From positions 3,066,501 through 3,130,500 of the forward strand of contig NZ_CAMTTE010000001.1 of assembly GCF_947077775.1 (NCBI RefSeq): a stretch of DNA of 64,000 bases, read 5' to 3'. The stretch's first letter is position 1. The number at the start of each line of letters is the position of its first letter. A program made the position numbers and the translations under genes. The DNA is from Salinibacter pepae. GTDB lineage: Bacteria > Bacteroidota > Rhodothermia > Rhodothermales > Salinibacteraceae. Under the pieces are notes generated by a model. It was not told the origin of the DNA, made no database searches, and was given only the letters and a program-made list of their open reading frames with translations. Shown in pieces: positions 1 through 8,914 of this stretch.

Positions 1-1085
1 ATGGACCCGGCCTCGCCGATGCGGAGGAGGTAGGGGACGAGCACATGCGTGAGGGCGTACGAGGCGGTCCGGGCCGCATTCGAGGGCATGTTGGGCACAC
101 AGTAGTGGACGATGTCGTGCCGCCGGTAGGTGGGATCGGAGTGGGTGGTGGGGCGGCTCGTCTCGATGCAGCCGCCCTGGTCCATGACCGCGTCCACGAT
201 GACGCCGCCCGGGGCCATCGACTGCACCATGTCCTCCGTGACGAGAAGGGGCGAGCGCTCGCCGCCCGTGACCATGGCCCCCACCACCACGTCGGCCGAG
301 CGGACGGCCCGACGGAGGTAGTGCTCGCTGGCGACGGCCGTGGTGACGCTGCGGTCCAGCGTGTTTTCCAGGGTGCGCAGGGAGCCGAGTTCCGTATCGA
401 GCACGATGACGTGCGCCCCGTAGCCGAGGGCGGTGCGGGCGGCCCACTGGCCAATCACGTCGGCCCCCAGGATGACCACCGTGGCGGGCGGGACCCCCGA
501 GATGCCCCCGAGCATGACCCCCTTCCCCCCCTCGTTGCTTTCCAGGTAGCGCCCGGCAATCTGGATCGACACGGACCCGGTGATCTCGTGCATCATCCGC
601 ACGAGGGGGAACGTCCCGTCCGGGTCGCGAATGAATTCGAACCCGATGCCGGTAATCTGCAGCCGCATCAAATGGTGCAGAAACTCGGCGGTCGTGCCCC
701 CAAGATTGAGCGCCGAGAGGAGAATCTGGCCCTTCTGGAGAAGCTCCATTTCGTCCTCTACCGGCGGCCCCACCTTCACGATCAGGTCGCTTCGTTCGTA
801 GAGGTCGTCGGGGGCGGATACGAGTTCGGCCCCGGCGTCGACGTACTCGTCGTTCTGGAAATGGGCCTCGTGCCCGGCGCCCTCCTCCACGTACACCTCG
901 TGTCCGTTGGCGACGAGGGCCCCCGTCCCGCTCGGGGCCAGGGCCACGCGCTGCTCCTCGTTGCCCACCTCGCGGGGCACGCCGATGCGGAGAGACTCTT
1001 GCTCGTCGTCCTGCTTGAGGGGCTTCTCCTGCGTCATGAGGCCACGCTCACGCTCAAAGCCCTGCTGTAAAGAGGGAATCTCCAT
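1..1085 (-). CDS. ald: Alanine dehydrogenase, C-terminus outside window
   Basis: Cytosolic enzyme interconverting L-alanine and pyruvate plus ammonium with NAD. 361 codons are visible and the frame runs off the left edge, so only the last few tens of residues are missing. Seen: the family N-terminal signature RIGVPREVGNEEQRVALAP near residues 33-51, a Rossmann strand-turn around 203-209 reading VVILGAD followed by VIG (an Asp sits where the usual GxGxxG has its second Gly neighbour), and the conserved NMPSNAARTAS stretch near the visible end. ATG at 1085 was chosen; a second in-frame ATG lies at 1037. The longer form suits the long N-termini common in Bacteroidota homologues (inference). The gene is divergent from the DUF2520 gene. 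NAD(P) transhydrogenase alpha is the main alternative, but it is less likely at this length. Confidence 0.85.
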   Translation of the reverse strand, partial: MEIPSLQQGFERERGLMTQEKPLKQDDEQESLRIGVPREVGNEEQRVALAPSGTGALVANGHEVYVEEGAGHEAHFQNDEYVDAGAELVSAPDDLYERSDLIVKVGPPVEDEMELLQKGQILLSALNLGGTTAEFLHHLMRLQITGIGFEFIRDPDGTFPLVRMMHEITGSVSIQIAGRYLESNEGGKGVMLGGISGVPPATVVILGADVIGQWAARTALGYGAHVIVLDTELGSLRTLENTLDRSVTTAVASEHYLRRAVRSADVVVGAMVTGGERSPLLVTEDMVQSMAPGGVIVDAVMDQGGCIETSRPTTHSDPTYRRHDIVHYCVPNMPSNAARTASYALTHVLVPYLLRIGEAGS

Positions 1086-1344
1086 ATGGATCGGTGGGCC
1101 GCGAGGTACAGTGCATTCGGGGGACAAACGCCCGGCAATTTGGGCATTGGGTCCGCAAACGATCTAAACTATAAAAGCAACATCGCTTTTGCACACTCAG
1201 GCCCGTAGGGAAGGCACGAACGGGGCGCTTCCCTTCGTGCCCTCAGCAAGCGCCCGCCGGGCGGGCGATACGGTAGACCTTTTCCGGCCCGGCCCCTATG
1301 TTCGACGTTCCACCGAGTCCCCGCATCGAGCCGACTGTCCAGAG

Positions 1345-2265
1345 ATGTCCCGTAGCGCCCCCATCGGTCCGATTGCCATCGTAGGGGCCGGAGCTCTGGG
1401 CACGGCTCTCGCGCGAGGCCTCTCCGCAAACGGACACCAGGTTGAGGCGGTGGTGAGCCGGAACGAAGAAGACGCTCGGGCGCTGGCCAATCGGGTCGGG
1501 GCCTCCGTGGCGGGGACGACGGGAACGGCGCTGCCGGCCCCCGTCCGGCTCGTGCTGATCTGCGTGCCGGACGATGCAATTGAGGACGTGGCGGAGGACC
1601 TGGGGCACTGCGGCCATCCGTGGGGGGACACCGTCGTGGCCCACACGTCCGGGGCGAAGAGGGCGGCGGTCCTCGACCCCCTCGCCCGGCAGGGCGCCGC
1701 CCCCATGAGCTTCCACCCGGTGCAGACGTTTACGGAGGAGACGCCCCCCGAGGCGTTCGAAGGGATCGCCGTGGGGCTCGAAGGCGACGACCGGGCCCTT
1801 GCCGTGGGGGAGGCCCTGGCCGGCGTGCTCGGGGCGCAGCCCCTCCGGCTGACGCCCGACGAGAAGGCGCGGTACCACTGTGCCGCCGCCCTCGCCTCCA
1901 ACGGCCTCGTCGCGCTTCTGGGCGTCGTGGAGGAGGTGCTCGGGGGCTTGAAAGAGGAGGACACCGTGGCGTCGGGCGCCGCCCTCGTTGCGCCCCTCGT
2001 GGAGCACACGTGGGCTAACCTCAAGGAGGGGCGTCCGGAGGAGGTGCTCACCGGCCCCGTAATGCGGGGCGACACGGGCACTGTTCAGGCACACCTCGAC
2101 GCGCTGGAGCGGGAGGCCCCGCACCTTGTGCCCGTTTACGCGGCCCTTTCCAGGGAGATGGTGCGTGTGGCCGCGCGAGGCGGGCACCTGTCCGACGACC
2201 AGGCAGAGGCGCTCCGCTCCTCTCTGGGAACGGGCACGGACGCCGACCCCGACTCGGAAAGGTAA
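1345..2265 (+). CDS. Rossmann-like and DUF2520 domain protein
   Basis: 306-residue protein with an N-terminal NAD(P)-binding Rossmann motif (IAIVGAGALGTALARGL, residues about 9-25) and a C-terminal helical DUF2520 half, the architecture of ketopantoate-reductase/pyrroline-carboxylate-reductase-like proteins. The segment SFHPVQTF about 115 residues in is characteristic of this family, which is often annotated only as an oxidoreductase; the substrate is unknown. The frame remains open upstream to a TTG at 1189, but the ATG at 1345 lies just before the nucleotide-binding motif and is preferred. It is divergent from ald, with about 260 bp between the two starts. Confidence 0.8.
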   Translation: MSRSAPIGPIAIVGAGALGTALARGLSANGHQVEAVVSRNEEDARALANRVGASVAGTTGTALPAPVRLVLICVPDDAIEDVAEDLGHCGHPWGDTVVAHTSGAKRAAVLDPLARQGAAPMSFHPVQTFTEETPPEAFEGIAVGLEGDDRALAVGEALAGVLGAQPLRLTPDEKARYHCAAALASNGLVALLGVVEEVLGGLKEEDTVASGAALVAPLVEHTWANLKEGRPEEVLTGPVMRGDTGTVQAHLDALEREAPHLVPVYAALSREMVRVAARGGHLSDDQAEALRSSLGTGTDADPDSER

Positions 2266-2456
2266 GCCCCCTTTTGCGTTGAATGAACACGAGACTCCCT
2301 CTTTCTTGACAAGTGTGCGGCGGAATTTGGAACCCGCACCGGCCCTGCGATTTTGTGTGAGCCTGCTTTCAGGCGCCTTTGGGGCATCAATTGGAGATGC
2401 CACAGGTGCCATCGTGGGCGCCTCCTCCACTGCTGTTTCACAATGCGACATCCTGC

Positions 2457-3074
2457 ATGAGTACCGAGGCACACGAGCGCCAGACCGGATCGACGGCGGC
2501 CGAGGACGAACAAGAGGCCGGCCCGGGGCAGTTTTCGGGTCGGTCGCTCTTGCTGGCGGACGAGGACGAGGTGCCGTCTGAGGTCCCGAATCCGGACGTG
2601 GAGGCCCTCCGCGCCCTCGTGGCCGAGGCCGACTGCCAGTGTGCCCCGTACCAGTCGGTGGCGGTGGCCGCCGTGCAGATTTTAGAGAAGGCCCTTCGCT
2701 ACGAGCGGCAAGCGGCGAGCGCGGCCCTTTCGCTGGGGCAACAGGAGAAGATGAGATCCATGGTGGAGACGGCGGAGCAGGCTGTGTCGGTCCTGCGCGA
2801 CACGCTCACCGCGCAGGGGCACAAGGTGATGCATCTGTGCACCGAAAAGGCCCCGGTGGGGCCGGCGTCGGCGGCCGACGATGCGGGACAGCCCTGGTGG
2901 TTCACGCTGTCCAATGCGCTGGAGGTGCTGGAACAGGGCACCGACCAGATGACCTCGCTCACGACGGGCCAGTCGACGGGCAGTGCCGCCCGCGAGCTGA
3001 GCCAACTCACCGCGCAACTTCTTCGAAGCCACCACGATGCGCTGCTGCTGGAGGCCGAGGAGTGGATCTCGTAG
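2457..3074 (+). CDS. Hypothetical helical protein
   Basis: 205-residue protein of unrecognised family. The first 45 residues are polar and acidic (rich in Glu, Gln, Ser), then predicted-helical, Ala/Leu/Gln-rich sequence runs to the end, with a CQC motif near residue 60 and another Cys near residue 125 (MHLCTE). No signal peptide or membrane segment is visible. The ATG at 2457 is preferred over an upstream in-frame start at 2379, because the added residues look like read-through of intergenic sequence. It lies between the DUF2520 gene and lysS on the same strand, 135 bp before lysS. Amino-acid composition resembles neighbouring genes, so it is probably real; no function is proposed. Confidence 0.6.
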   Translation: MSTEAHERQTGSTAAEDEQEAGPGQFSGRSLLLADEDEVPSEVPNPDVEALRALVAEADCQCAPYQSVAVAAVQILEKALRYERQAASAALSLGQQEKMRSMVETAEQAVSVLRDTLTAQGHKVMHLCTEKAPVGPASAADDAGQPWWFTLSNALEVLEQGTDQMTSLTTGQSTGSAARELSQLTAQLLRSHHDALLLEAEEWIS

Positions 3075-3209
3075 GGCCTCCCGGCGGTCGGCTTGGCCTG
3101 CCGGCGGCCCCCGTCGTCTCGTTGCTACGCGAAAGGCCCCTGCGGCCGAGTGCCGTTTGCCGACCGCTCGTGTACGTTTGCTCTCTTCCATTGACGATCC
3201 AGTCCCCGA

Positions 3210-4754
3210 ATGTCCCCCGCATCCTCAGAGCTCAGTGAACAGGAACAGCGCCGGCGTGAGGAGCGCGACGCGCTCGAACGGCGCGGCATCGACCCCTACC
3301 CCTACGCGTGGGACGTGGATGCCCACGCCGACGAGATCCTCGATACGTTCGACGACGACCTGCATCAGCCGGAGGACGGCGAGGTCGGGGGGTACAAGGT
3401 CTCCGTTGCCGGCCGCATCACGGGGCTTCGGGTGATGGGGGGCTCGGCGTTCTTCGACCTGCGGGACGAGACGGGCACGATTCAGGTCTACGTGCGCGCC
3501 CAGGACCTGGGCGAAGACGTCTACGACGAGGTCTTCACGGAGCTGTTTGACATCGGGGACATTGTGGGCGTCGAGGGGTTCGTCTTCCGGACGGGGATGG
3601 GGGAGGTGACCGTCCGGGCCGCCGCCGACTTTCAGTTGCTGGCGAAGGCCCTGCGGCCCCTGCCGGTGGTGAAGGAGACCGAGGAGGAGACCTACTACGA
3701 GGTGACGGACAAGGAATTTCGGTACCGGCAGCGGTACGTTGACCTCGCAGTAAACGAGGATGTGCGGGGCGTCTTTCGGCAGCGGTCCGAACTCATCTCG
3801 ACGATGCGCGGCTTTCTGGACGAGCAGGGCTGTTTGGAGGTGGAGACGCCTGTCCTTCAGCCCGTGTACGGCGGGGCGTCGGCCGCCCCGTTCGAGACGC
3901 ACCACAACGCGCTCGACATGCCGCTTTACCTCCGCATCGCGAACGAGCTGTATCTGAAGCGGCTGTTGGTGGGGGGCTTCGAGGGGGTCTACGAGATCGG
4001 GAAGGACTTTCGGAATGAGGGCCTGAGCCGGTTCCACAATCCGGAGTTCACCATGATGGAGTGCTACGTGGCGTACAAGGACTACCGGTGGATGATGGAC
4101 CTAACGGAGGACCTTCTCCGCACGGCCGCCACTGCGCTGCACGACACGCCCACGGTGGCCTTCGAGGGCCACGAGATTGACTTCGGGAGGGAATGGACAC
4201 GAATTCCGTTCTTCGAAGCCATTGAGGAGGCGACCGGCTTCGACCTGTATCGGGCCGGGGCCGATCGCGTCTACGACGTGGCGGCGAACGAACTGGGGCT
4301 GGAAGAGGTCGAGGCCGACATGGGCCTGGGCGGGCTCCTCGACGAGATCTTCAGCGAAACGGTGGAGCCGACGCTCGTCCAGCCCACCTTCGTGACCGAT
4401 TATCCGATTGAGCTGAGTCCCCTCGCCAAAAAGCACCGCGAGAAGGAGGGGCTCGTGGAGCGATTCGAGCTCGTGGTGGCGGGGCGTGAGGTGGCCAACG
4501 CCTTTAGCGAGCTCAACGACCCTCAGGATCAGCGCGAGCGGTTTGAGCGGCAGGCGCGCCAACGCGCCGCGGAGGCGGACGATGACGTGGATCCGGAGAA
4601 CTTGATCGATGAGGACTACCTCCGGGCCCTGGAGTACGGCATGCCGCCTGCGGCCGGGCTGGGCGTCGGCATCGACCGCCTTACCATGATCCTTACCGGG
4701 CAGGAGTCGATCCGCGACGTCATTCTCTTCCCCCTGCTCCGCCCCGAGCAGTAG
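3210..4754 (+). CDS. lysS: Lysyl-tRNA synthetase, class II
   Basis: Charges tRNA-Lys with lysine in the cytosol. The 514 residues match the normal class II LysRS length. Residues about 60-150 form the anticodon-binding OB fold (VAGRITGLRVMGG, FFDLRDETGTIQVYV); the catalytic domain shows motif 2 at about 266-285 (FRNEGLSRFHNPEFTMMECY) and motif 3 near the C-terminus (GLGVGIDRLTMIL). The protein ends PEQ. Its last codons and TAG stop form the first unit of a 17-bp tandem repeat that continues past the gene (see the repeat entry). ATG at 3210 gives the usual acidic, charged N-terminal helix (SEQEQRRREERDAL). Confidence 0.97.
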   Translation: MSPASSELSEQEQRRREERDALERRGIDPYPYAWDVDAHADEILDTFDDDLHQPEDGEVGGYKVSVAGRITGLRVMGGSAFFDLRDETGTIQVYVRAQDLGEDVYDEVFTELFDIGDIVGVEGFVFRTGMGEVTVRAAADFQLLAKALRPLPVVKETEEETYYEVTDKEFRYRQRYVDLAVNEDVRGVFRQRSELISTMRGFLDEQGCLEVETPVLQPVYGGASAAPFETHHNALDMPLYLRIANELYLKRLLVGGFEGVYEIGKDFRNEGLSRFHNPEFTMMECYVAYKDYRWMMDLTEDLLRTAATALHDTPTVAFEGHEIDFGREWTRIPFFEAIEEATGFDLYRAGADRVYDVAANELGLEEVEADMGLGGLLDEIFSETVEPTLVQPTFVTDYPIELSPLAKKHREKEGLVERFELVVAGREVANAFSELNDPQDQRERFERQARQRAAEADDDVDPENLIDEDYLRALEYGMPPAAGLGVGIDRLTMILTGQESIRDVILFPLLRPEQ

Positions 4755-4807
4755 GCGGCCCCGAGCAGTAGGCGGCCCCGAGCAGTAGGCGGCCCCGAGC
4801 AGTAGGC
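4740..4807 (+). repeat. Four tandem 17-bp units covering the lysS stop
   Basis: Four consecutive 17-bp units with the core GGCCCCGAGCAGTAGGC start at 4740, 4757, 4774 and 4791; the first differs by one base (CG instead of GG at its start). The first unit encodes the lysS C-terminal PEQ-stop, so each copy carries a TAG stop. Because 17 is not a multiple of three, the extra copies put the stop in shifting frames. Copy-number changes would not alter the protein. This is probably replication-slippage duplication. Confidence 0.95.
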
Positions 4808-5012
4808 GGCCGCCTGGGCGCCGCGGCGCCGTGTTCACCGACTCCCAGTGGGCGGCGCGCACCGCCCGGAACACGGACGCCCGCCGCCGAAGGGCCAGGC
4901 GCTCGTCTGTCGGGGGACGTGTGGTGTTGGCGACAGCACTGCCCGTCCGTCGAGGCGGCCGGCTCCAAGAGCCGCACCACCGGGGCGAGCCCGCTCCTAA
5001 ATGGGCCCCACT
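4755..5012. other. Intergenic region between lysS and OmpA-like gene
   Basis: Convergent intergenic stretch of about 330 bp in total (4755-5084). Apart from the remaining tandem-repeat units and the terminator at 5013-5049, nothing supportable was seen; short frames here lack start signals and family resemblance. Confidence 0.5.
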
Positions 5013-5049
5013 AAAAAACGGGCGGACCCCCGCGAAGGGATCCGCCCGC
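5013..5049 (-). terminator. Intrinsic terminator of OmpA-like gene
   Basis: Read on the minus strand, a GC-rich stem (CGGGCGGATCCC paired with GGTCCGCCCG across a short TTCGCGG-type loop) is followed at once by six T residues (5018-5013). It sits 36-72 bp after the stop of the minus-strand PKD/OmpA gene, as expected of its Rho-independent terminator. Confidence 0.85.
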
Positions 5050-5084
5050 AGAGGCGGCTCAAATGAGCGTGGAAGGGACTCCTG

Positions 5085-6059
5085 CTACATGCCGTCGTCT
5101 TCACGCTGCGGCAGCGAGTCGGCGCGGCGGTACTGCCGCGTGCCGCCCTTCTTCGAGGTGATGCCTTCAACCTGGCCCTGACCACTGGTCATGATGCGGG
5201 AGCCGGGCACGCCGTTGTTCTGGTAGAAGCTGGACACGGCCTCGGCTCGGTCCTCCGAGAGCGACTGCACGTTGCGCTCGCCCGGCGCGGCGAAGCCTTC
5301 AACCTGCACGCTCAGGTTCGGGCAGTCGGAGAGGATGTCGGCGTTTTCCTGAAGACTTTCCTCTCCCTCCTCGGTCAGCGTGCTGGAGTTGCGATCAAAG
5401 AAGGCCGAGTTCATCTCGCTCACGGTGGTGCAGATCTCCGGGAGTACGCGGTTGACGCGGACGGTCACCGTCCGGGTCTCCTCCCCCACATCGTTGGACG
5501 CCTCCAAGCGCGCGGTGTACTGTCCCGGCTCCTCGTAGGTGTGGGTGGGCGACTGGCTCATCGACGAGGAGCCGTCCCCGAAGCTCCAGCTCCGTGACAC
5601 GGGCGTGTCCCCCTGCACGTTGCTGCTGAAGCGCACCGTCTCGCCTTCGTCGACGGGGTTGGGCGTCGCGTTGATCGAGGTGATAGAGGCGGGCTGGGGC
5701 GGCGGGACCACGCGCACGGAGATGGTGTCCGAGTCGGAGCCTCCTTCGTTGCTCGCCTGGAACCGGATGGCGTACTGCCCGGTCGAGCTGTAGCTGTGAT
5801 TCGCCAGCAGTCCGGAGCCGGTCGACCCGTCGCCGAACTCCCAGGTGTAGGTCAGGGGGTCGTCGGCCTCCGCCTCGTTGATTGAGGCTTCGAACGTGCC
5901 GGTCTCGTCAGTCTCAAGGGTGTCGGGGCCGCTTACCGACTGCACGACGGGGGCGGTCGCTCCACACCCGGCGAGAAAAAGTCCCCCGACAAGGAGGAGA
6001 AGAGGGGCCCAGAGTGAAGAGAGAGAGTGCGCGTTCGAAGAGATATTGGGGTTCATCAT
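5085..6059 (-). CDS. PKD-repeat OmpA-like lipoprotein
   Basis: 324-residue envelope lipoprotein. A hydrophobic signal ending in lipobox LAGC near residues 29-32 predicts lipidation. Two PKD (Ig-like) repeats follow at about 37-118 and 119-203, each with the TYTWEFGDGS or SRSWSFGDGS core and a closing HTYE/NHSYS strand. The C-terminal domain (about 208-300) is OmpA/Pal-like, which normally binds peptidoglycan: it keeps the LSEDRAEAV helix, but the usual HTDxxG loop reads FAAPGER, so the Asp that contacts diaminopimelate is missing. The likely role is tethering envelope layers (inference). Two ATGs lie in tandem at 6059 and 6056. The gene is followed by a good terminator and lies downstream of rpsT on the same strand. 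Confidence 0.85.
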   Translation of the reverse strand: MMNPNISSNAHSLSSLWAPLLLLVGGLFLAGCGATAPVVQSVSGPDTLETDETGTFEASINEAEADDPLTYTWEFGDGSTGSGLLANHSYSSTGQYAIRFQASNEGGSDSDTISVRVVPPPQPASITSINATPNPVDEGETVRFSSNVQGDTPVSRSWSFGDGSSSMSQSPTHTYEEPGQYTARLEASNDVGEETRTVTVRVNRVLPEICTTVSEMNSAFFDRNSSTLTEEGEESLQENADILSDCPNLSVQVEGFAAPGERNVQSLSEDRAEAVSSFYQNNGVPGSRIMTSGQGQVEGITSKKGGTRQYRRADSLPQREDDGM

Positions 6060-6343
6060 AGGGTTGATGGTGTTTTAAAGGAAGTAGAGGCCGAGAGAAG
6101 AGAAACGGTGGCTCCCCAGGGCCACCCCCACTGGAGAGTTCAGGGTTTCTACACGATGTGAAGGTATAGAACGTGGTTCGGACACGCAATTGCTTCCCCA
6201 AGAATAAATCCGGGGTCTTCAAGAAGAAATCGCCTATGGGGCGGGGCGGCGGTTGGCCCACAGAGGAAAAGGGGGCCGTGGGCGGGACGCCACGTTCGTC
6301 CCGGAGACTGCGTTGGCCGGGGCAAATTGGGGGGCCGAACGTG

Positions 6344-6598
6344 CTACTCCAGCGCATCCACGTGCTTTTCAAGCGTGCTCTTCCGGTTGGCGGCTTTGTT
6401 CTCGTGGATGATGCCTTTGGCGGCCAGACGGTCCAGGTCGCCCTTCACGTCGTTGAGAAGTTCTTCGGCTTCTTCCTTGTCGTCCAGGGAGCGGAGGGTT
6501 TTGATTTTCGTGCGGACGCGGCTCTTCTGCGACTTGTTGCGCTTCTGGCGCTTTTCATTCTGCCGCATGCGCTTCTTTGCAGATTCGTGTCGGGGCAT
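6344..6598 (-). CDS. rpsT: 30S ribosomal protein S20
   Basis: 84-residue S20, which binds the 16S rRNA 5' domain early in small-subunit assembly. The sequence is typical: basic N-terminal half (HESAKKRMRQNEKRQ, RNKSQKSRVRTKIK), then the conserved segment KGIIHENKAANRKSTLEKHV near the C-terminus (usual form KGxIHKNxAARxKSRL). Length is normal. ATG at 6598. The gene is monocistronic or the first gene before the OmpA-like gene, with 284 bp between them. Confidence 0.97.
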   Translation of the reverse strand: MPRHESAKKRMRQNEKRQKRNKSQKSRVRTKIKTLRSLDDKEEAEELLNDVKGDLDRLAAKGIIHENKAANRKSTLEKHVDALE

Positions 6599-6892
6599 GG
6601 TCTGGGGGTCGGTACGTGAGGAGAGGAGTGTGAGTAGTGTCGATCGGGCCTCCCTGAACGCATCGCACGGGCCGACGACGGGTTCCTGTCTCCCCGTCGA
6701 AGATTGTGCGAGTCGCCTCGGAGGGAATAGGTGTTCTTTTCGAAAAGCAGCCTAGAAACCGAAAACACCGCGGTCCGTTCCTCACCGCCAGGATACGTTT
6801 CTCCCTCCGCCCCGGACGGGCGGGCTGCTCGGCGGCACGGCCGAATCGGCCTGTCCCGTCCTTCCTCTGGTGCTTGGCAGAAGAAAGGTGTT

Positions 6893-7789
6893 ATGTGGTC
6901 GTTCTTCGCGGATCTCGTCCAGAAGGTGGGGACCGAGCAAACCATCGTCGTCATGGACGCGGAGGGGGTGGGCAAGACGCGACGCCACCACGTTCGCCCG
7001 TCGCGCATGGTCGCGATGTGGGGAGGGAGCCTGGCGGCGGCCGGTCTCCTCGCGGCCCTTCTGGTCGCATTTACGCCACTGCGTACCCAGATTCCGGGCT
7101 ACGGAACGGAGGAAATGAAGGAGAATGCCCGCCTCAACACCCTCCGTGTGCGGGCCCTTCAGGATTCGCTCGCCGCCCAACGGGATTACATTCAGCGCCT
7201 TCGTCGACTCATCACCGGTCGGGTTGAGCCGGCGCCCGCCTCCGACGGAGCCCGTTCGGAATCTGGGTCGGAAGGGGGGGCAGTGGCAACGGGGGAGGTG
7301 GGGCCCTCAGCGGGCGGAGGCGCTTCCGGCGCACCCGCCCGGAACGCCCACCAGCAACCGGCCTTCGCACCGAGCCCCCGTTCGGGCGCCGGCGCGGACG
7401 CCCCTGCGGGGCTTTCGTTTCCCCTCTCGCCCCCGGTTGCGAACGGGTTCCCGACCCGAGGCTTCGACGTGGCGACTGGGCACTACGGCATCGACGTGGC
7501 GGTGTCCGAGGGCGACTACGTCCGGTCCGTGGGGGGCGGGTACGTCGTCTGGGCCGACTGGGCGCAGGACGGCGGCTACACGATTGCGGTTCAGCATGCC
7601 GGTGGATACCTTTCGGTCTACAAGCACAACAAACGCCTGCTCAAACAGCTGGGCGACCGGGTGACGGCCCAAGAGCCGGTCGCGGTAACCGGAAACACGG
7701 GCGCCGTGACGACCGGCCCTCACCTACACTTTGAGCTCTGGCAGAATGGCCTTGCCCAGGGGCCGGACGCCTACATCGCAGGCTGGTAG
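6893..7789 (+). CDS. M23 family metallopeptidase, membrane-anchored
   Basis: 298-residue inner-membrane protein with a LytM/M23 peptidase domain, expected to cleave peptidoglycan cross-bridges in the periplasm. A single membrane helix lies near residues 44-62, followed by a short coiled coil (NARLNTLRVRALQDSLAAQRDY), a Gly/Ala/Ser-rich linker, and the catalytic domain from about 185. The zinc-binding H(x)3D is seen as HYGID and the second HxH as HLHFE. The ATG at 6893 is preceded by AAGAAAGGTG, a plausible ribosome site; the frame is open further up to 6731. It lies 50 bp before a bactofilin gene: M23 peptidase/bactofilin pairs are known cell-shape modules in other bacteria. Confidence 0.88.
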   Translation: MWSFFADLVQKVGTEQTIVVMDAEGVGKTRRHHVRPSRMVAMWGGSLAAAGLLAALLVAFTPLRTQIPGYGTEEMKENARLNTLRVRALQDSLAAQRDYIQRLRRLITGRVEPAPASDGARSESGSEGGAVATGEVGPSAGGGASGAPARNAHQQPAFAPSPRSGAGADAPAGLSFPLSPPVANGFPTRGFDVATGHYGIDVAVSEGDYVRSVGGGYVVWADWAQDGGYTIAVQHAGGYLSVYKHNKRLLKQLGDRVTAQEPVAVTGNTGAVTTGPHLHFELWQNGLAQGPDAYIAGW

Positions 7790-7839
7790 CCGATGTCAGG
7801 GCGACTGCCGTACCTCCTTTGGACTTCCATTTTTCGCTG

Positions 7840-8340
7840 ATGGGACTCTTCGCCAACTCGCAAACGGACGACGCTTCATCCTCCATGGCTAACCAGACAC
7901 GCACCGTTCAGGATCAGGTGAATCTCGTCGGCGAAGGCACGGTCTTCGAGGGAACCGTCCGGGCGAAAAGCGACGTCCGCGCCAGTGGGCGCATCGTGGG
8001 GACCCTCGAGGTCGATGGCAAAACAATGATTGCCGAAGAGGGGGAGGTAGAGGGGGAAATTATCGCGACCAACGTCGAGATTGCCGGGCAGGTACAGGGC
8101 GAGATTTACGTGGACGAGCGTCTGGTCCTCAAGAGCACCGCCCAGGTGGACGGGACGATCGAGACGGATCGCCTGGTCGTGGAAGAGGGGGCGGAGTTCA
8201 CGGGGGAGTGCGAGATGGGCACGACCCTTTCTGAAAGCAAGGCGCCCTCTGGGGAGGCGAGTTGGGAGCGCGATTCCGTGCGCTCCGAGCGATCTGAGGC
8301 CGAAGACCCGGAGCCGTCGGGCGAGGCAGCTGAGGCGTAG
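7840..8340 (+). CDS. Bactofilin (polymer-forming cytoskeletal protein)
   Basis: 166-residue bactofilin (DUF583). Residues about 20-125 form the right-handed beta-helix core, visible as repeating 17-18-residue turns with Gly and Val/Ile at regular spacing (GEGTVFEGTVRAKSDVRASG, EGEVEGEIIATNVEIAG, STAQVDGTIETDRLVVEEG). The C-terminal 45 residues are acidic and disordered. Bactofilins polymerise without nucleotide at the membrane and position wall enzymes; the gene follows an M23 peptidase, so a joint wall-shaping role is likely (inference). ATG at 7840 (MGLFANSQ) was preferred to an upstream in-frame start at 7819. Confidence 0.9.
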   Translation: MGLFANSQTDDASSSMANQTRTVQDQVNLVGEGTVFEGTVRAKSDVRASGRIVGTLEVDGKTMIAEEGEVEGEIIATNVEIAGQVQGEIYVDERLVLKSTAQVDGTIETDRLVVEEGAEFTGECEMGTTLSESKAPSGEASWERDSVRSERSEAEDPEPSGEAAEA

Positions 8341-8391
8341 ACACGGGCCGGGGCAGGGCCGTGCCGCACAGGCCATCGGTGCACGTTGGGT

Positions 8392-8703
8392 ATGAATCGT
8401 TCAGAAGACCGGGCTCACGCTGAACCGGACGAGGCGCCGAGCGACCGCCCCGGCGCTTCTCGGGCCGACGACGAGGGCTCCGCGGAGAAGCGGGGACCGT
8501 GGAGGCGTGCCCTCCGTGACATCACCCCGTATCTCGACCTGGGCTGGCGCCTCATGGGGGGGGCCGCCTTTCCGCCCCTCATTGGAGCGTACGTTGACTG
8601 GCAGCTCCAGACCGCCCCTTGGGGGTTGTTCGTCGGGGCGGCGATTGGACTCGTGGGGTCCGGGCTTCAGCTCCGACGGCTTCAACACGAATTCCGCTCT
8701 TGA
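8392..8703 (+). CDS. AtpZ/AtpI family protein
   Basis: 103-residue small membrane protein of the AtpZ/AtpI group, found at the head of F-ATPase operons and implicated in c-ring assembly or Mg2+/Ca2+ transport. The first 40 residues are polar; two membrane helices follow (about 53-68, reading LGWRLMGGAAFPPLIGAY, and 76-93, reading GLFVGAAIGLVGSGLQL) with the family's short WQLQT link. ATG at 8392 was chosen; a TTG two codons earlier is possible. It opens the atp gene string and lies 51 bp after the bactofilin gene. Confidence 0.75.
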   Translation: MNRSEDRAHAEPDEAPSDRPGASRADDEGSAEKRGPWRRALRDITPYLDLGWRLMGGAAFPPLIGAYVDWQLQTAPWGLFVGAAIGLVGSGLQLRRLQHEFRS

Positions 8704-8914
8704 CGCCGCAGCGGGCCGCCATAACGAGCCCGCCAAGTCTGGGGCGCGCTCCTCCGAAATTCTTTCATGCACGATTCACCGCTTCTCATAAGTCCCGCAC
8801 CGCCCCGATGCGTAGCTTCAGGGTCGGTGTGGGAACGTTGATGTGCGCAGCGTAGGGGTTTGCCCCACATTCATTGCCGCGCATCGCCCTCACTGACCAA
8901 CTGCCGGCACCGCG

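Noticed and set aside
45-1070. 341-codon plus-strand frame at the left edge
   Set aside because: Antisense to alanine dehydrogenase, which is clear on the minus strand.
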